Source: CAYRZF01 sp964428805 | Lineage (GTDB): Bacteria > Methylomirabilota > Methylomirabilia > Rokubacteriales > CSP1-6 | Assembly: GCA_964428805.1 (NCBI GenBank) | Contig: CAYRZF010000002.1 | Location: 1-63,610, forward strand | Length of the DNA stretch: 63,610 bases | Reading direction: 5' to 3' | Part shown: one piece after another, positions 38,417 through 46,907 of the stretch | How positions within the stretch are numbered: the first letter of the stretch is position 1 | Layout: the number at the start of each line of letters is the position of its first letter | Translations under genes and position numbers: made by a program | Notes under the pieces: model-generated | Seen by the model: only the letters and a program-made list of their open reading frames with translations | Database searches by the model: none | Told to the model about the DNA's origin: nothing

Positions 38417-41400
38417 GCTTCCTCTCCCCGCTGGCCTTCCTGCTCCTGGGCCTGGCCGTTCCGCTCCTGCTCCTGTACTTCCTCAAGGTACGGCGGCACG
38501 AGCGGCGCGTCCCCAGCCTCCTCCTTTGGGATCCTGCGCTCCGAGACCGCGAAGCCTCGGACTTTTTTCAGCGCCTCCAACGCGATCCGCTGCTGCTCCT
38601 GCAGCTCCTGGCGCTTCTGGCCTTGACGGTGGCGCTGGCGCGGCCCGTCGTAACGGTGGAGGGCCGGGGGGCTCAGCGGACAGTCCTGATTCTGGACATC
38701 TCGGCCTCCATGAAGGCCACCGATGTTCTCCCCTCGCGCTTTGCCGCGGCCCAGCGGGAGGCGCTGGCGTTCCTCGAGCGGCTCCCCTCCGGCGCCGAGG
38801 TGATGCTGATCGAGGCGGGAATCCAGCCTCGCGTCCTGGTCCCCTTCTCCCGTGATCGGCAGCGGCTCACCGCCGCCCTGGGAGCCCTCGAGGCACGCGA
38901 CCTTCCCAATCGGTTGAATGAAGCCCTCCGCACGGCCCGGGCCCTGACCGCTCAAGATCCCCGCGCCGGCATTCGCATCTTCACCGACGGTGCCCATCCG
39001 ACCGCGGTCGGAGATGGCGGCGGTGACCCGCGCGTCCACTGGCTGGGAGTCGGGCGGCGGGGCCGGAATGTCGCGATCACCAATCTGGCGCTGCGAAAGA
39101 CGTTCTTCGGCGCGTTTGGGTATCAGGCGTTTGTCTCGGTGGTCAACTTCTCCGACGAACCTCAGTCGTTCACCTTCACGGTGGACTTGGACGATCGGCC
39201 GATCGCGGAGCAATCCCTCACCCTGGACCCACACGTGCGTCGATCGGTGATGCTTCCGTTCAGCCACCAGGGCGCTGGTGTCGTGCGGGTCCGCCTGAAC
39301 ATCGCCGACGACCTCGGCGCCGACAACGTGGCGTACGCCATCATCCCCCCGCCGCGCGAGATGCGGGTGCTGCTGGTGAGTCCCGGCAACCTATTCCTTG
39401 AGAAAGTCCTGAGGGCCGATGCCCAAGTCAAGCTCGAGGTCCGCACGGCGGAGGCCTATCAAGGGGGGATGGAGTCCTTCGACGTCGTGGTGCTGGACAG
39501 CGTGAGCCCGGCTAGGATTGGGGCCGGCCGGTACGTCCTCATCAACACGATCCCGCCCGATGTCCCGCTGGAGAATCTGGGCCGGGCCGCGCAGCCGGTC
39601 ATCATGGACTGGGACCGGTCGCACCCGATCATGCGATACGTGGACTTTTCCAAGGTGGTTATCGAGGAAGCGCTCCGGGTTCGTCCGTTGGCCGCGGGTA
39701 AGACCCTGGTGGAGGCGATCGGTGGGCCGCTGATCTACGGTTTGGAGGAACCACGGCGCAAAGCGATCTTTTTCGGGTTCGACCTGTTCAAGACGGATCT
39801 TCCCCTTCGTGTGGCCTTTCCGCTCATCCTCTCCAACGGGCTCCGCTGGCTTCACCCGGCCGGCCTCGATCTGACGAGCTTCCAGCTTCAGGCGGGACAG
39901 CCGATTCTCCTCCCGGTGGAGCATGGCGTCACCGCTGCCAGGGTGATCACCCCGTCGGGGCGGAGCGTGGAGGCCCAGGTCACGCGCGGGCTTGCGAGCT
40001 TCGCCGACACCGGTCAGGTGGGAGTGTACACCGTGGTGACCTCCCGCGGAGAGGCCCGGGTCGCCGTAAACCTCACGAGTGCCGAGGAGTCGGACATCGC
40101 CCCTCGGCCGATCCCGACGCGGTCGGAGGCCCCTTCATCCGACGGCATGACCGTGCCGCTTCAGCGCGAACTCTGGGGGTTGTTCGCCCTGCTGGCCGCG
40201 GTCCTCCTCCTGGTCGAGGGGTTTCTCTATTGGCGTCGCCAAACCGCGGGGAGGCTCGTGCTTCCACGCGGCCCCGGAGATCGGTGGGCTCTCGGGCTCC
40301 GCTGCGTTCTGGTGGTCTTCCTGTTGACGGCGCTTCTGCGTCCTGTGGTGCCGCGCTGGGTGGACAGGCTGAACGTGGTGTTTCTCCTCGACGTGTCCGA
40401 CAGCGTCACCCTGGCTGCCCGGGAAAACGCATACCGCTTCGCGGTCCAGGCCCTGACCGGGATGCAGGAAGGCGATCAGGTGGGGCTCCTCGTGTTTGGC
40501 GAGGCGGCGGCGGTGGCCCAGCCGTTGAGCGCCAAGCCGAAGCTGGACCGCCCCCAGGTCGACGTGCGGGGGCGGGGGACCGACCTCGCCCAGGCCATCC
40601 AACTGGCGCTGGCGACGCTGCCGGCGCGCCACGCCAACCGTCTCGTCCTGCTCACGGACGGTCGCCAGAACAAGGGTAGCGCCTTGGCGGTTGCGCAGGC
40701 GGCCAAGGACGCAGGAGCCGACATTCACTACGCCCCCACGTCGTTGACCTTCGCCCAGGAGGTGGTGGTCGAGGCCATGCTCCTTCCGCAGGAGGTGAAG
40801 TTCGGGGAGCCGTTTGACGCGAAGGTCGTGGCCTGGAGCCAGCAAGACACCCAGGGACGGCTCTCGCTCTTTCGCAACGGGGAGTTCCTGGGGTCTCAGG
40901 TGGTGCGGCTTTCCGCCGGCAAGAACGTTTTCACCTATCGCCAGTCGCTGGAGCGGAACGGGATTCACGTCTACCAGGCGGCCGTCGAGGCCGACGGGGA
41001 CACGATCGAGGAGAATAACCGGGCCGTCGGGACCGTGGTAGTCCGAGGCCGGCCCCATGTCCTGCTGGCGGAGAAGGAGCGGGCGCATGCGCAGGCCTTG
41101 AGCGCGGCGCTCCGTGCCCAGCACATCGACGTGGAGGTGATGGAGCCGGAGCGGATTCCCAGGGACCTGGCGGGGCTCCAGAAATACGATGGCTTGATCC
41201 TTTCGAACGTCTCCTCACTCAAGCTCACGAAGAAACAGATGGAGAACATCCGCGACTACGTGCGGGACTACGGCGGCGGGCTCATCATGGTGGGCGGAGA
41301 GGAAAGCTTCGGTCTGGGGGGCTACTACCGCACGCCGATCGAGGAAGCACTGCCCGTCACCATGGAGGTGAAGCAGCGGCTCGAGATCCCCAGCCTCGCT

Positions 41401-42810
41401 GTCGTTCTGTCCATCGATCGGTCGGGCTCCATGGCCATGTCCACCGATGAGAGGGTCACGAAGCTCGACATCGCGAAGGAAGCGGCGCACCTGGTGGTGG
41501 ACCTCCTGGACGAACGAAACGAGGTGGGGGTGATGAGCTGGGACACCGAGTTCGTTTGGGACGTCTCCATGCAGGCCGCACGGGACAAGAATGCCATCCA
41601 CCGCGCCGTCGCCACGATCAAAGCGGGCGGTGGCACAGACGGGTATCCGGCGCTGAAGGACGCGTACCGGGCCCTCTTCGACCGTCCGGCCCTGCTCAAG
41701 CATGTCATCTTCATGTCTGACGGCCAGATGACGCGCGGGGACTTTGCGGGCCTCATTCGCCGCATGGCGAAGGACAAGATCACCGTATCATCCGTCGCCA
41801 TCGGCAAAGATGCCGACGCTCAACTGATGTTGGACATCGCCAAGTGGGGGCGTGGCCGGTTCTACTACACCGAGGACACGCAGACCATTCCTCGGATCTT
41901 TACGCTCGAGACCCAGCTGGCCTCCAAGGCCTCGCTGATCGAACATCCCTTCAAGCCGGCCGTGTCCGGTGCGAGTCACGAAGTGCTCCAGGACATCGAC
42001 TGGAAGAATGCCCCTCCGCTGGGTGGGTACGTGGCTACCACGCTCAAAGGCACCGCGGAGCAGCTGCTCATGACCCACCAGGAAGATCCGCTCCTGGCCA
42101 CGTGGCGGTACGGTTTGGGACGGACCGCGGCATTCACCTCGGATGCCAAGGGAAAGTGGGCCGTCCTCTGGCTTCGTTGGGGTGCCTTTAACAAGTTCTG
42201 GGGGCAACTCACGCGCTGGTCGCTTCGCACGGGGAGCCGGAGTGATACCGTGGCGACCGTGGAACGGCGTGATGGAGTGGGGGAGGTGACGGTCGAGGCC
42301 GTCGATCCCAAGGGTGAATTCATCAACTTCCTGGAGACTCAGGTCGGCGTCGTGGCTCCGGACAAGCAGCGGTCGGTGGTCGATCTGGAGCAGGTGGCCC
42401 CGGGCCGGTACCGGGGCCGGTTCCCCGCTCCCGAGGAGGGTATCTACCTGGTGGGAATGGCCCAGCGCCGGGGCGAGAAGATGGTTGGCTCGCAGCTGGC
42501 GGGGTTGGTGGTACCGTATGCTAAGGAGTTCAGGGATCTCGGTGTGGACGAAACGCTGCTGCGAGAGTTGGCGGAGCTCACCGGCGGGGGGGCTGTCGCG
42601 CAGCCGAAGGATGTGTTCCTTAAGGCCCGACGGCGCTCGCGGCTCTCGGTTGAGCTCTGGCCCTGGCTTGTCGGCTGCGCGGCGCTGTTGCTGCTGCCGG
42701 AGGTCGCGCTGAGACGGATCGGCCCCAGACTGTTCACGCGCCTCCGCGGGCGGTTTCGGCACCCGCCGGGCGGCGGCGGTAACCCCCCGGATGCGAGGAT
42801 GTCACCGTGA
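38413..42810 (+). CDS. Giant triple-vWA membrane protein (BatA-like, vWA, amidotransferase-like fold, vWA)
   Basis: 1465 aa. Residues 1-80 are the BatA N-terminal double membrane helix (SFLSPLAFLLLGLAVPLLLL). vWA1 starts at DISASM (Asp95). A second membrane region lies at about 575-640, before vWA2 with DVSDS (Asp660). Around 880-960 is a glutamine-amidotransferase-like (DJ-1/PfpI) fold (RPHVLLAEKERAHAQAL, GGGLIMVGGEESFGLGGYY) without an obvious catalytic Cys. vWA3 starts at DRSGSM (Asp1002), and a final membrane helix sits near 1416-1435. All three vWA domains keep the DxSxS MIDAS motif. In most bacteria the BatA-vWA part and the amidotransferase-vWA part are separate proteins, so this is a fusion. 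It is the central surface component of the MoxR operon. Confidence 0.85.
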   Translation: MSFLSPLAFLLLGLAVPLLLLYFLKVRRHERRVPSLLLWDPALRDREASDFFQRLQRDPLLLLQLLALLALTVALARPVVTVEGRGAQRTVLILDISASMKATDVLPSRFAAAQREALAFLERLPSGAEVMLIEAGIQPRVLVPFSRDRQRLTAALGALEARDLPNRLNEALRTARALTAQDPRAGIRIFTDGAHPTAVGDGGGDPRVHWLGVGRRGRNVAITNLALRKTFFGAFGYQAFVSVVNFSDEPQSFTFTVDLDDRPIAEQSLTLDPHVRRSVMLPFSHQGAGVVRVRLNIADDLGADNVAYAIIPPPREMRVLLVSPGNLFLEKVLRADAQVKLEVRTAEAYQGGMESFDVVVLDSVSPARIGAGRYVLINTIPPDVPLENLGRAAQPVIMDWDRSHPIMRYVDFSKVVIEEALRVRPLAAGKTLVEAIGGPLIYGLEEPRRKAIFFGFDLFKTDLPLRVAFPLILSNGLRWLHPAGLDLTSFQLQAGQPILLPVEHGVTAARVITPSGRSVEAQVTRGLASFADTGQVGVYTVVTSRGEARVAVNLTSAEESDIAPRPIPTRSEAPSSDGMTVPLQRELWGLFALLAAVLLLVEGFLYWRRQTAGRLVLPRGPGDRWALGLRCVLVVFLLTALLRPVVPRWVDRLNVVFLLDVSDSVTLAARENAYRFAVQALTGMQEGDQVGLLVFGEAAAVAQPLSAKPKLDRPQVDVRGRGTDLAQAIQLALATLPARHANRLVLLTDGRQNKGSALAVAQAAKDAGADIHYAPTSLTFAQEVVVEAMLLPQEVKFGEPFDAKVVAWSQQDTQGRLSLFRNGEFLGSQVVRLSAGKNVFTYRQSLERNGIHVYQAAVEADGDTIEENNRAVGTVVVRGRPHVLLAEKERAHAQALSAALRAQHIDVEVMEPERIPRDLAGLQKYDGLILSNVSSLKLTKKQMENIRDYVRDYGGGLIMVGGEESFGLGGYYRTPIEEALPVTMEVKQRLEIPSLAVVLSIDRSGSMAMSTDERVTKLDIAKEAAHLVVDLLDERNEVGVMSWDTEFVWDVSMQAARDKNAIHRAVATIKAGGGTDGYPALKDAYRALFDRPALLKHVIFMSDGQMTRGDFAGLIRRMAKDKITVSSVAIGKDADAQLMLDIAKWGRGRFYYTEDTQTIPRIFTLETQLASKASLIEHPFKPAVSGASHEVLQDIDWKNAPPLGGYVATTLKGTAEQLLMTHQEDPLLATWRYGLGRTAAFTSDAKGKWAVLWLRWGAFNKFWGQLTRWSLRTGSRSDTVATVERRDGVGEVTVEAVDPKGEFINFLETQVGVVAPDKQRSVVDLEQVAPGRYRGRFPAPEEGIYLVGMAQRRGEKMVGSQLAGLVVPYAKEFRDLGVDETLLRELAELTGGGAVAQPKDVFLKARRRSRLSVELWPWLVGCAALLLLPEVALRRIGPRLFTRLRGRFRHPPGGGGNPPDARMSP

Positions 42811-44174
42811 AACGCCGCCAGGCGCGCGGTCCTCGGATTTCCGCGCGGGTATCTGTGCTGCTTCTGTGTGTGGCGTTGCTGAATCCTTCCCCAGCTCGCG
42901 CGGCGCCGGCGGGCCGGTCGCTTCTCATTCTCCCGTTCCAGCCGGTTGAAGTTGAACGGGAGGAGCAGTGGCTGGGGGAGGGAGTTGCCACTGTCCTGTC
43001 GCTTGCCCTCGTGAACCACCCTGCATTCATCGTCGTGGACCCCGCCCGGGTCAAGAGACTGGGTCAGCCCGAGGCGTCGGGAGAGCAAGTCGTCCTCGAC
43101 ACCGCGCGAAGTCTGCGGGCGGACCTAGTCTTCTATGGCGAGATCAGGCGCGACGCGGGCGACCTTCGGATCATTCCCCGCTACCTGGAGCTCGGGGCGG
43201 GAGGCGGAGAAGGGCGTGCTGTGGAGCCGGTCACGGTTCCGGAGGGGCGAATCCTGGAAAGCGTGAAGGGATTGCCGCTGGCCTACGTCCGGGCGCTTCG
43301 CCTTCCCGTGAGCGAGGCCGAGGTCGCGAAGATCGAAAAGGCCGCCATGCCCACCAAATCGATTCGCGCGTTCGAGACCTTCGTCAAGGGCCACGGCGCC
43401 GCACTCCTGGGGACGCAAGCCGGCAACGAGGCCGCGGCGGACCTGCTCGGGAAGGCCGTGGAGCTGGACTCGACGTTCGTCGCGGCACAATACACGCTGG
43501 GTCTGGTGCATGTGGCGCTGGGAAACCGCTGGAAGGCAGCCGCCCAGTTTCGCGCCTCAGTCCCGCTCGACCCCACATTCCCCGAGCCGTACAAGGCCCT
43601 CGGTGATCTGTTCCTCACGCATCCCCGCCGGATGTTCGATCAGGCCGTGGAGGCTTACCAGAAGGCGCTGGAGCTCCGACCCTTCTATGCTGACGCGTAC
43701 GTCGGGCTCGGGGACGCTCGGGCCGCCAAGGGGGAGGTGGACGAAGCCATCGCAAGTTACCAGAAGGCCGTCCGACACAATCCTGGGAACCCCAAGGTCC
43801 ACATGAGCCTGGGGAAAATCTACTATGCGGAGAAAGGACTCTACTACGAATCCGTGACTTCGTACAAGAAGGCCATCGAACTCGATCGCCAATTCCTGGA
43901 AGCGCGCATGGGGCTGGGCGAAGTCTACGAGGACAAGGGGCTCTACGAGGACGCCATCCGTGAGTACCGGCAAGTGGTGGGACTCGACCCGCAGCATACC
44001 GGGGCACTCTACAACCTCGCTCTCGTTTACGAGAAAGTGGATCCCCGGGAGGCCATCGCCCAGTGGGAGCGCTACATCCAGGTCGCCGTGCTGCTCCCGT
44101 CGGAAAAGGACTGGGTGGACGTGGCACGCCAGCACTTGAAAAAGCTCAAGACGCAGGTGGAAGGAGGCCGCTGA
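42807..44174 (+). CDS. Exported TPR-repeat protein
   Basis: 455 aa, ATG/GTG overlap of 4 bases with the preceding gene. A signal peptide-like segment spans about residues 13-33 (SVLLLCVALLNPSPARAAPA). Residues 35-150 resemble the TolB-like N-terminal domain that precedes TPRs (LLILPFQPVEVEREEQWLGE). From about 165 to 440 there are 6-7 TPR units with repeat signature AxxxY(Q/K)KA(L/I)xL. It is probably a periplasmic scaffold for the MoxR/vWA complex, as in Bat operons. Last gene of that operon; it ends two bases before the stop of the convergent selenoprotein gene. Confidence 0.82.
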   Translation: MKRRQARGPRISARVSVLLLCVALLNPSPARAAPAGRSLLILPFQPVEVEREEQWLGEGVATVLSLALVNHPAFIVVDPARVKRLGQPEASGEQVVLDTARSLRADLVFYGEIRRDAGDLRIIPRYLELGAGGGEGRAVEPVTVPEGRILESVKGLPLAYVRALRLPVSEAEVAKIEKAAMPTKSIRAFETFVKGHGAALLGTQAGNEAAADLLGKAVELDSTFVAAQYTLGLVHVALGNRWKAAAQFRASVPLDPTFPEPYKALGDLFLTHPRRMFDQAVEAYQKALELRPFYADAYVGLGDARAAKGEVDEAIASYQKAVRHNPGNPKVHMSLGKIYYAEKGLYYESVTSYKKAIELDRQFLEARMGLGEVYEDKGLYEDAIREYRQVVGLDPQHTGALYNLALVYEKVDPREAIAQWERYIQVAVLLPSEKDWVDVARQHLKKLKTQVEGGR

Positions 44175-44176
44175 CG

Positions 44177-44416
44177 CTAAATTCCCAAAAGCCGCTGGAG
44201 CCGCCCTTTGTCGAAGCCCACGACCACTTCTTCGTCAACGAGGATCACCGGAACGGCCATCTGCCCGGTCCGTCGCACCAGCTCCGCTCGCGCTTCATGA
44301 TCCTCCAGCACGTTGACGTCCTTGAATGCGACTCCCTTGGACGAAAGAAACTCTTTCGTCGCTCGGCAGGGACCTCACGTGGGGGTCGAGAACACCGTCA
44401 CCCGGGGCTCTGTCAT
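44177..44416 (-). CDS. Glutaredoxin-like selenoprotein with UGPC active site
   Basis: 79 aa, start ATG 44416 with a perfect AAGGAGGTGA 5 bases upstream. The frame is interrupted only by TGA 44377-44375 (codon 14), after which the normal fold continues. The N-terminal part reads VTVFSTPT-U-GPCRATKEFL and continues LVRRTGQMAVPVILVDEEVV and GFDKGRLQRLLG, i.e. the glutaredoxin/NrdH strand-helix order with cis-Pro in AVPV. Sec14 replaces the N-terminal Cys of the C/UxxC site. A bacterial SECIS hairpin (9-bp stem, GTT loop) is 23 bases after the UGA. Read as a standard gene it would be two fragments. Role: probably reduction of disulfides or peroxides. Confidence 0.9.
44340..44360 (-). promoter_or_regulatory. 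Bacterial SECIS element of the glutaredoxin-like selenoprotein
   Basis: On the minus strand GACGAAAGA / TCTTTCGTC is a perfect 9-bp stem with loop GTT. The loop begins 23 bases after the UGA and starts with G, matching the published bacterial SECIS description (apical loop 16-37 bases downstream, G in first two loop positions). Confidence 0.8.
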
Positions 44417-44441
44417 GCGGCTCACCTCCTTCGACTTATCA

Positions 44442-44470
44442 ATTGTCCCATATTCATCTCGAGCCAGCAA
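44442..44470 (-). promoter_or_regulatory. Promoter of the selenoprotein gene
   Basis: On the minus strand TTGCTG (44470-44465), 17-base spacer, GACAAT (44447-44442); predicted start about 44435, leaving a 19-base leader containing the Shine-Dalgarno. Confidence 0.45.
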
Positions 44471-44481
44471 AGCCGACGATC

Positions 44482-44510
44482 TTGACAAGGAAAGACGCCG
44501 TCGCTATTGT
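44482..44510 (+). promoter_or_regulatory. Promoter of the GalT-like gene
   Basis: TTGACA (44482-44487), exactly 17 bases, TATTGT (44505-44510). Predicted start about 44517. It also shows that the open frame at 44507 cannot be the real translation start. Confidence 0.75.
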
Positions 44511-44545
44511 TTCGTGTGTTTATTGACGAGAGGAGGGTCCGGTTC

Positions 44546-45529
44546 TTGAGCGAGTTGAGGAAGGATCCAACCCGCGCACAGTGGGTACTCGTGCGACCCC
44601 GTAGCGCTGGCAGGCCGGAGGACAACGAGTGTCCTTTTTGTCCCGGCAACGAGGCGAGCACGCCCCCGGAGATCGCGGCCTATCGAAAGGAAGGGTCTGC
44701 TCCCAACACTCCGGGCTGGCAGGTGCGGGTCATTCCGGAAGCCGACCCATACTTCCAGGTGGAGTGGGATCTGGTCCGCGAGGGAGCGGGCATGTACGAC
44801 AAGATCACTCCACGTGGGGCCAGCGAGTTGATCATCGAGAGCCCGAGCCACGAGGACACGTTGGCCACGATGGGCGCGGACCAGCTCGAGCGAGTGCTCT
44901 GGATGTACCGGGATCGGTTGGAGGATCTGAAGCAGGACGTGAAGATCCGCGATATCCTCATCACCCGCCGTCATCGCAAACCCGGGTCGCGTTTGAGTCA
45001 TCCGTATTCGCGGGTGACGGCGATTCCCGTGATCTTCGACGATCTCCGCCGGGGGCTCCGGGAGTCGCGCGAGTACTATCAGTACAAGCGCCGCTGCCTC
45101 TTCTGCGACATCCTCCGCCAGGAGCTGGCCGACGGCGACCGCGTGGTGCGAATGACGCCGTATTTCTTGCTGATGATTCCCTACGCGGCCCGCACGCCAT
45201 TCGAGACCCGGGTCTTACCCCGTCAACATGCGTGCGCCTACGAGACGCTGTCGCCCGAAGCCGCCGCGGATCTCGCCCGCCTGCTCGCCGGATATTTCGG
45301 GGCGCTGGCGACCGGGCTGGGGGATCCGTCATTCGAGTTGAGCCTCCAGACCGCCCCGAATCTCCACTCTAAGATCCTGCAGGGAGAGTGGGCGACGGTC
45401 CAGGACGATTACCACTGGCATCTCGAGATCGTCATCCATCCCGAGAGAGCCAACCGGGTGGGGGGAATCTTCATCAACGACCTGCCCCCGGAAGAAGCTG
45501 CCCGCCAGCTCCGCGCGGCCTGGCGGTAG
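44546..45529 (+). CDS. Galactose-1-phosphate uridylyltransferase-like protein lacking the nucleophilic His
   Basis: 327 aa from TTG 44546: AGGAGGG (44531-44537) is 8 bases away and SELRKDPTRAQWVLVRPRSA is the family N-terminus. Zn-binding CPFC (29-32) and CLFCD are present, and the C-terminal HIT half has YHWHLEIVIHPERANRVGG. The active-site HPHxQ of GalT (second His = nucleophile) reads SHPYSRVTAIP here: Tyr154 at the nucleophile and Arg156 at the Gln. The DNA (CAT CCG TAT TCG CGG) supports this. Classical uridylyl transfer is therefore unlikely; a related nucleotidyltransferase/phosphorylase activity or a dead paralogue is more probable. Confidence 0.8.
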   Translation: MSELRKDPTRAQWVLVRPRSAGRPEDNECPFCPGNEASTPPEIAAYRKEGSAPNTPGWQVRVIPEADPYFQVEWDLVREGAGMYDKITPRGASELIIESPSHEDTLATMGADQLERVLWMYRDRLEDLKQDVKIRDILITRRHRKPGSRLSHPYSRVTAIPVIFDDLRRGLRESREYYQYKRRCLFCDILRQELADGDRVVRMTPYFLLMIPYAARTPFETRVLPRQHACAYETLSPEAAADLARLLAGYFGALATGLGDPSFELSLQTAPNLHSKILQGEWATVQDDYHWHLEIVIHPERANRVGGIFINDLPPEEAARQLRAAWR

Positions 45530-45543
45530 GCCGGCCTCAGCCC

Positions 45544-46806
45544 TCAAGGGTAGAGGCCGCGGATGCGGAATGCCTCGGCGACGCGGCGGATGCCCTCCAT
45601 GAGGGCGGCGGTCCTGAGGTCTGTTCCCTCTTTCTGTGCTAGCCCCCAGATTCGGTTGAAGGCGCGGGTCATGATCTCCTGGAGCCGCGAGAGGATTTCA
45701 CTCTCCCGCCAGAAGTAGTACTGGAGCCCCTGTACCCATTCGAAGTACGAGACGACGACCCCGCCTCCGTTCGCGAGGATGTCCGGGATGATTGTCACCC
45801 CCCGCTCGCGGAGGATCTGATCGGCCTCCGGTGCGGTGGGGCCGTTAGCGCCCTCGGCGATGATGGAAGCCTTGATGCGGCTGGCGTTGTCCTCGCGGAT
45901 CTGAGCGGCGACGGCGGCCGGGATCAGGATGTCGCACGGTAGTTCCAGGAGCTCCGCGTTGGTCACCGGGTCCGTGTCCGGGAAGCCGGCGACGCCTCCG
46001 CTTTCTGCCGCGTGAGTCTGAAGCTGGCGGATGTCGAGCCCCCGCGGCGAATAGATTCCTCCCTTGACGTCGCTGACTCCCACGATCGTGCAGCCTTCGC
46101 GCCAGAGCAATCGAGCCGCCACCGCCCCCACGTTGCCGAATCCCTGGACGACGACCCGCTTGCCCTTGAGGTCCTGGCCGAGGTGGCGGGCCGCCCCGAA
46201 GAGCGTGTACACGATTCCGCGGCCCGTGGCCTCTTTGCGCCCGGCGGAGCCGCCGATCAAGATCGGCTTCCCCGTAACCACCCCCGGGACAGATTTCCCT
46301 TGTGTCATCGAGTAAGTGTCCATCATCCAGGCCATCACCTGCTCATTGGTGCCCAGGTCGGGGGCGGGAATGTCGAGATCGGGGCCGATCAGGAGGATGA
46401 TCTCGGTGGTGTACCGACGAGTCATCCGCTCCAGCTCCCGCGCGGACATCGAGCGGGGGTTGCAGCGGATGCCCCCCTTGGCGCCCCCGTAGGGGAGCTC
46501 GAAGAGCCCGCACTTCCAGCTCATGAGCATGGCCAACCCGGTCACCTCTCCCAGGTTCACGTCCGTGTGGTAGCGAAGCCCGCCTTTGGTGGGGCCGAGG
46601 GCGGTGTTGTGGTGAACACGGTAGCCGATGAAGACCTCTGTCCGTCCGTCGTCCATCTGGATCGGAACCGAGACAACCAAGGCGCGACGGGGGTAGCGGA
46701 GCCGTTCATGAAGGTTCGGGTCCAGGTTGAGGCGGGCCGCAACCGTGTCGAGTTGATGAAGGGCGGCTCTGAAGAAGGGAGAATCAAACTCAGATTTGTC
46801 TAGCAT
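45544..46806 (-). CDS. Glutamate dehydrogenase family (Glu/Leu/Phe/Val dehydrogenase)
   Basis: 420 aa from ATG 46806, which has AAGAGGT about 9 bases upstream; ATG 46827 adds seven residues and has no ribosome-binding site. The catalytic Lys region PYGGAKGGIRCNPRSMSARE, the NAD(P) site VVVQGFGNVGAVAARLLWREG and the C-terminal ANGGGVVVSYFEWVQ are intact. It interconverts an amino acid (probably glutamate) and the 2-oxo acid with NAD(P)H. Divergent from the isc operon regulator with ~100 bp between; convergent with the GalT-like gene. Confidence 0.92.
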   Translation of the reverse strand: MLDKSEFDSPFFRAALHQLDTVAARLNLDPNLHERLRYPRRALVVSVPIQMDDGRTEVFIGYRVHHNTALGPTKGGLRYHTDVNLGEVTGLAMLMSWKCGLFELPYGGAKGGIRCNPRSMSARELERMTRRYTTEIILLIGPDLDIPAPDLGTNEQVMAWMMDTYSMTQGKSVPGVVTGKPILIGGSAGRKEATGRGIVYTLFGAARHLGQDLKGKRVVVQGFGNVGAVAARLLWREGCTIVGVSDVKGGIYSPRGLDIRQLQTHAAESGGVAGFPDTDPVTNAELLELPCDILIPAAVAAQIREDNASRIKASIIAEGANGPTAPEADQILRERGVTIIPDILANGGGVVVSYFEWVQGLQYYFWRESEILSRLQEIMTRAFNRIWGLAQKEGTDLRTAALMEGIRRVAEAFRIRGLYP

Positions 46807-46871
46807 AACGATATTACCTCTTGACATAGCGGGGGGGAGATAGGAGAATCCGACTATAAAGATCGGCGATC

Positions 46872-46905
46872 AATTTCCTCCCTCATTGGGGATGGTGGAG
46901 AAATT
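46872..46905 (+). promoter_or_regulatory. Dyad overlapping the iscR ribosome-binding site
   Basis: AATTTCCTCC (46872-46881) and GGAGAAATT (46897-46905) are complementary apart from one bulge; the right arm contains the Shine-Dalgarno GGTGGAG of the rrf2 gene (ATG 46908). Just upstream, ATCCGA and TCGGCGAT (46849-46870) form a second imperfect inverted repeat that could be the Rrf2/IscR operator. The first could sequester the ribosome-binding site or be an operator. Confidence 0.4.
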
Positions 46906-46907
46906 AG

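Noticed and set aside
44507..44545. Earlier start (TTG 44507) for the GalT-like gene
   Set aside because: It lies inside the -10 element of the gene's own promoter, and TTG 44546 has an AGGAGGG at proper spacing and begins the family sequence.
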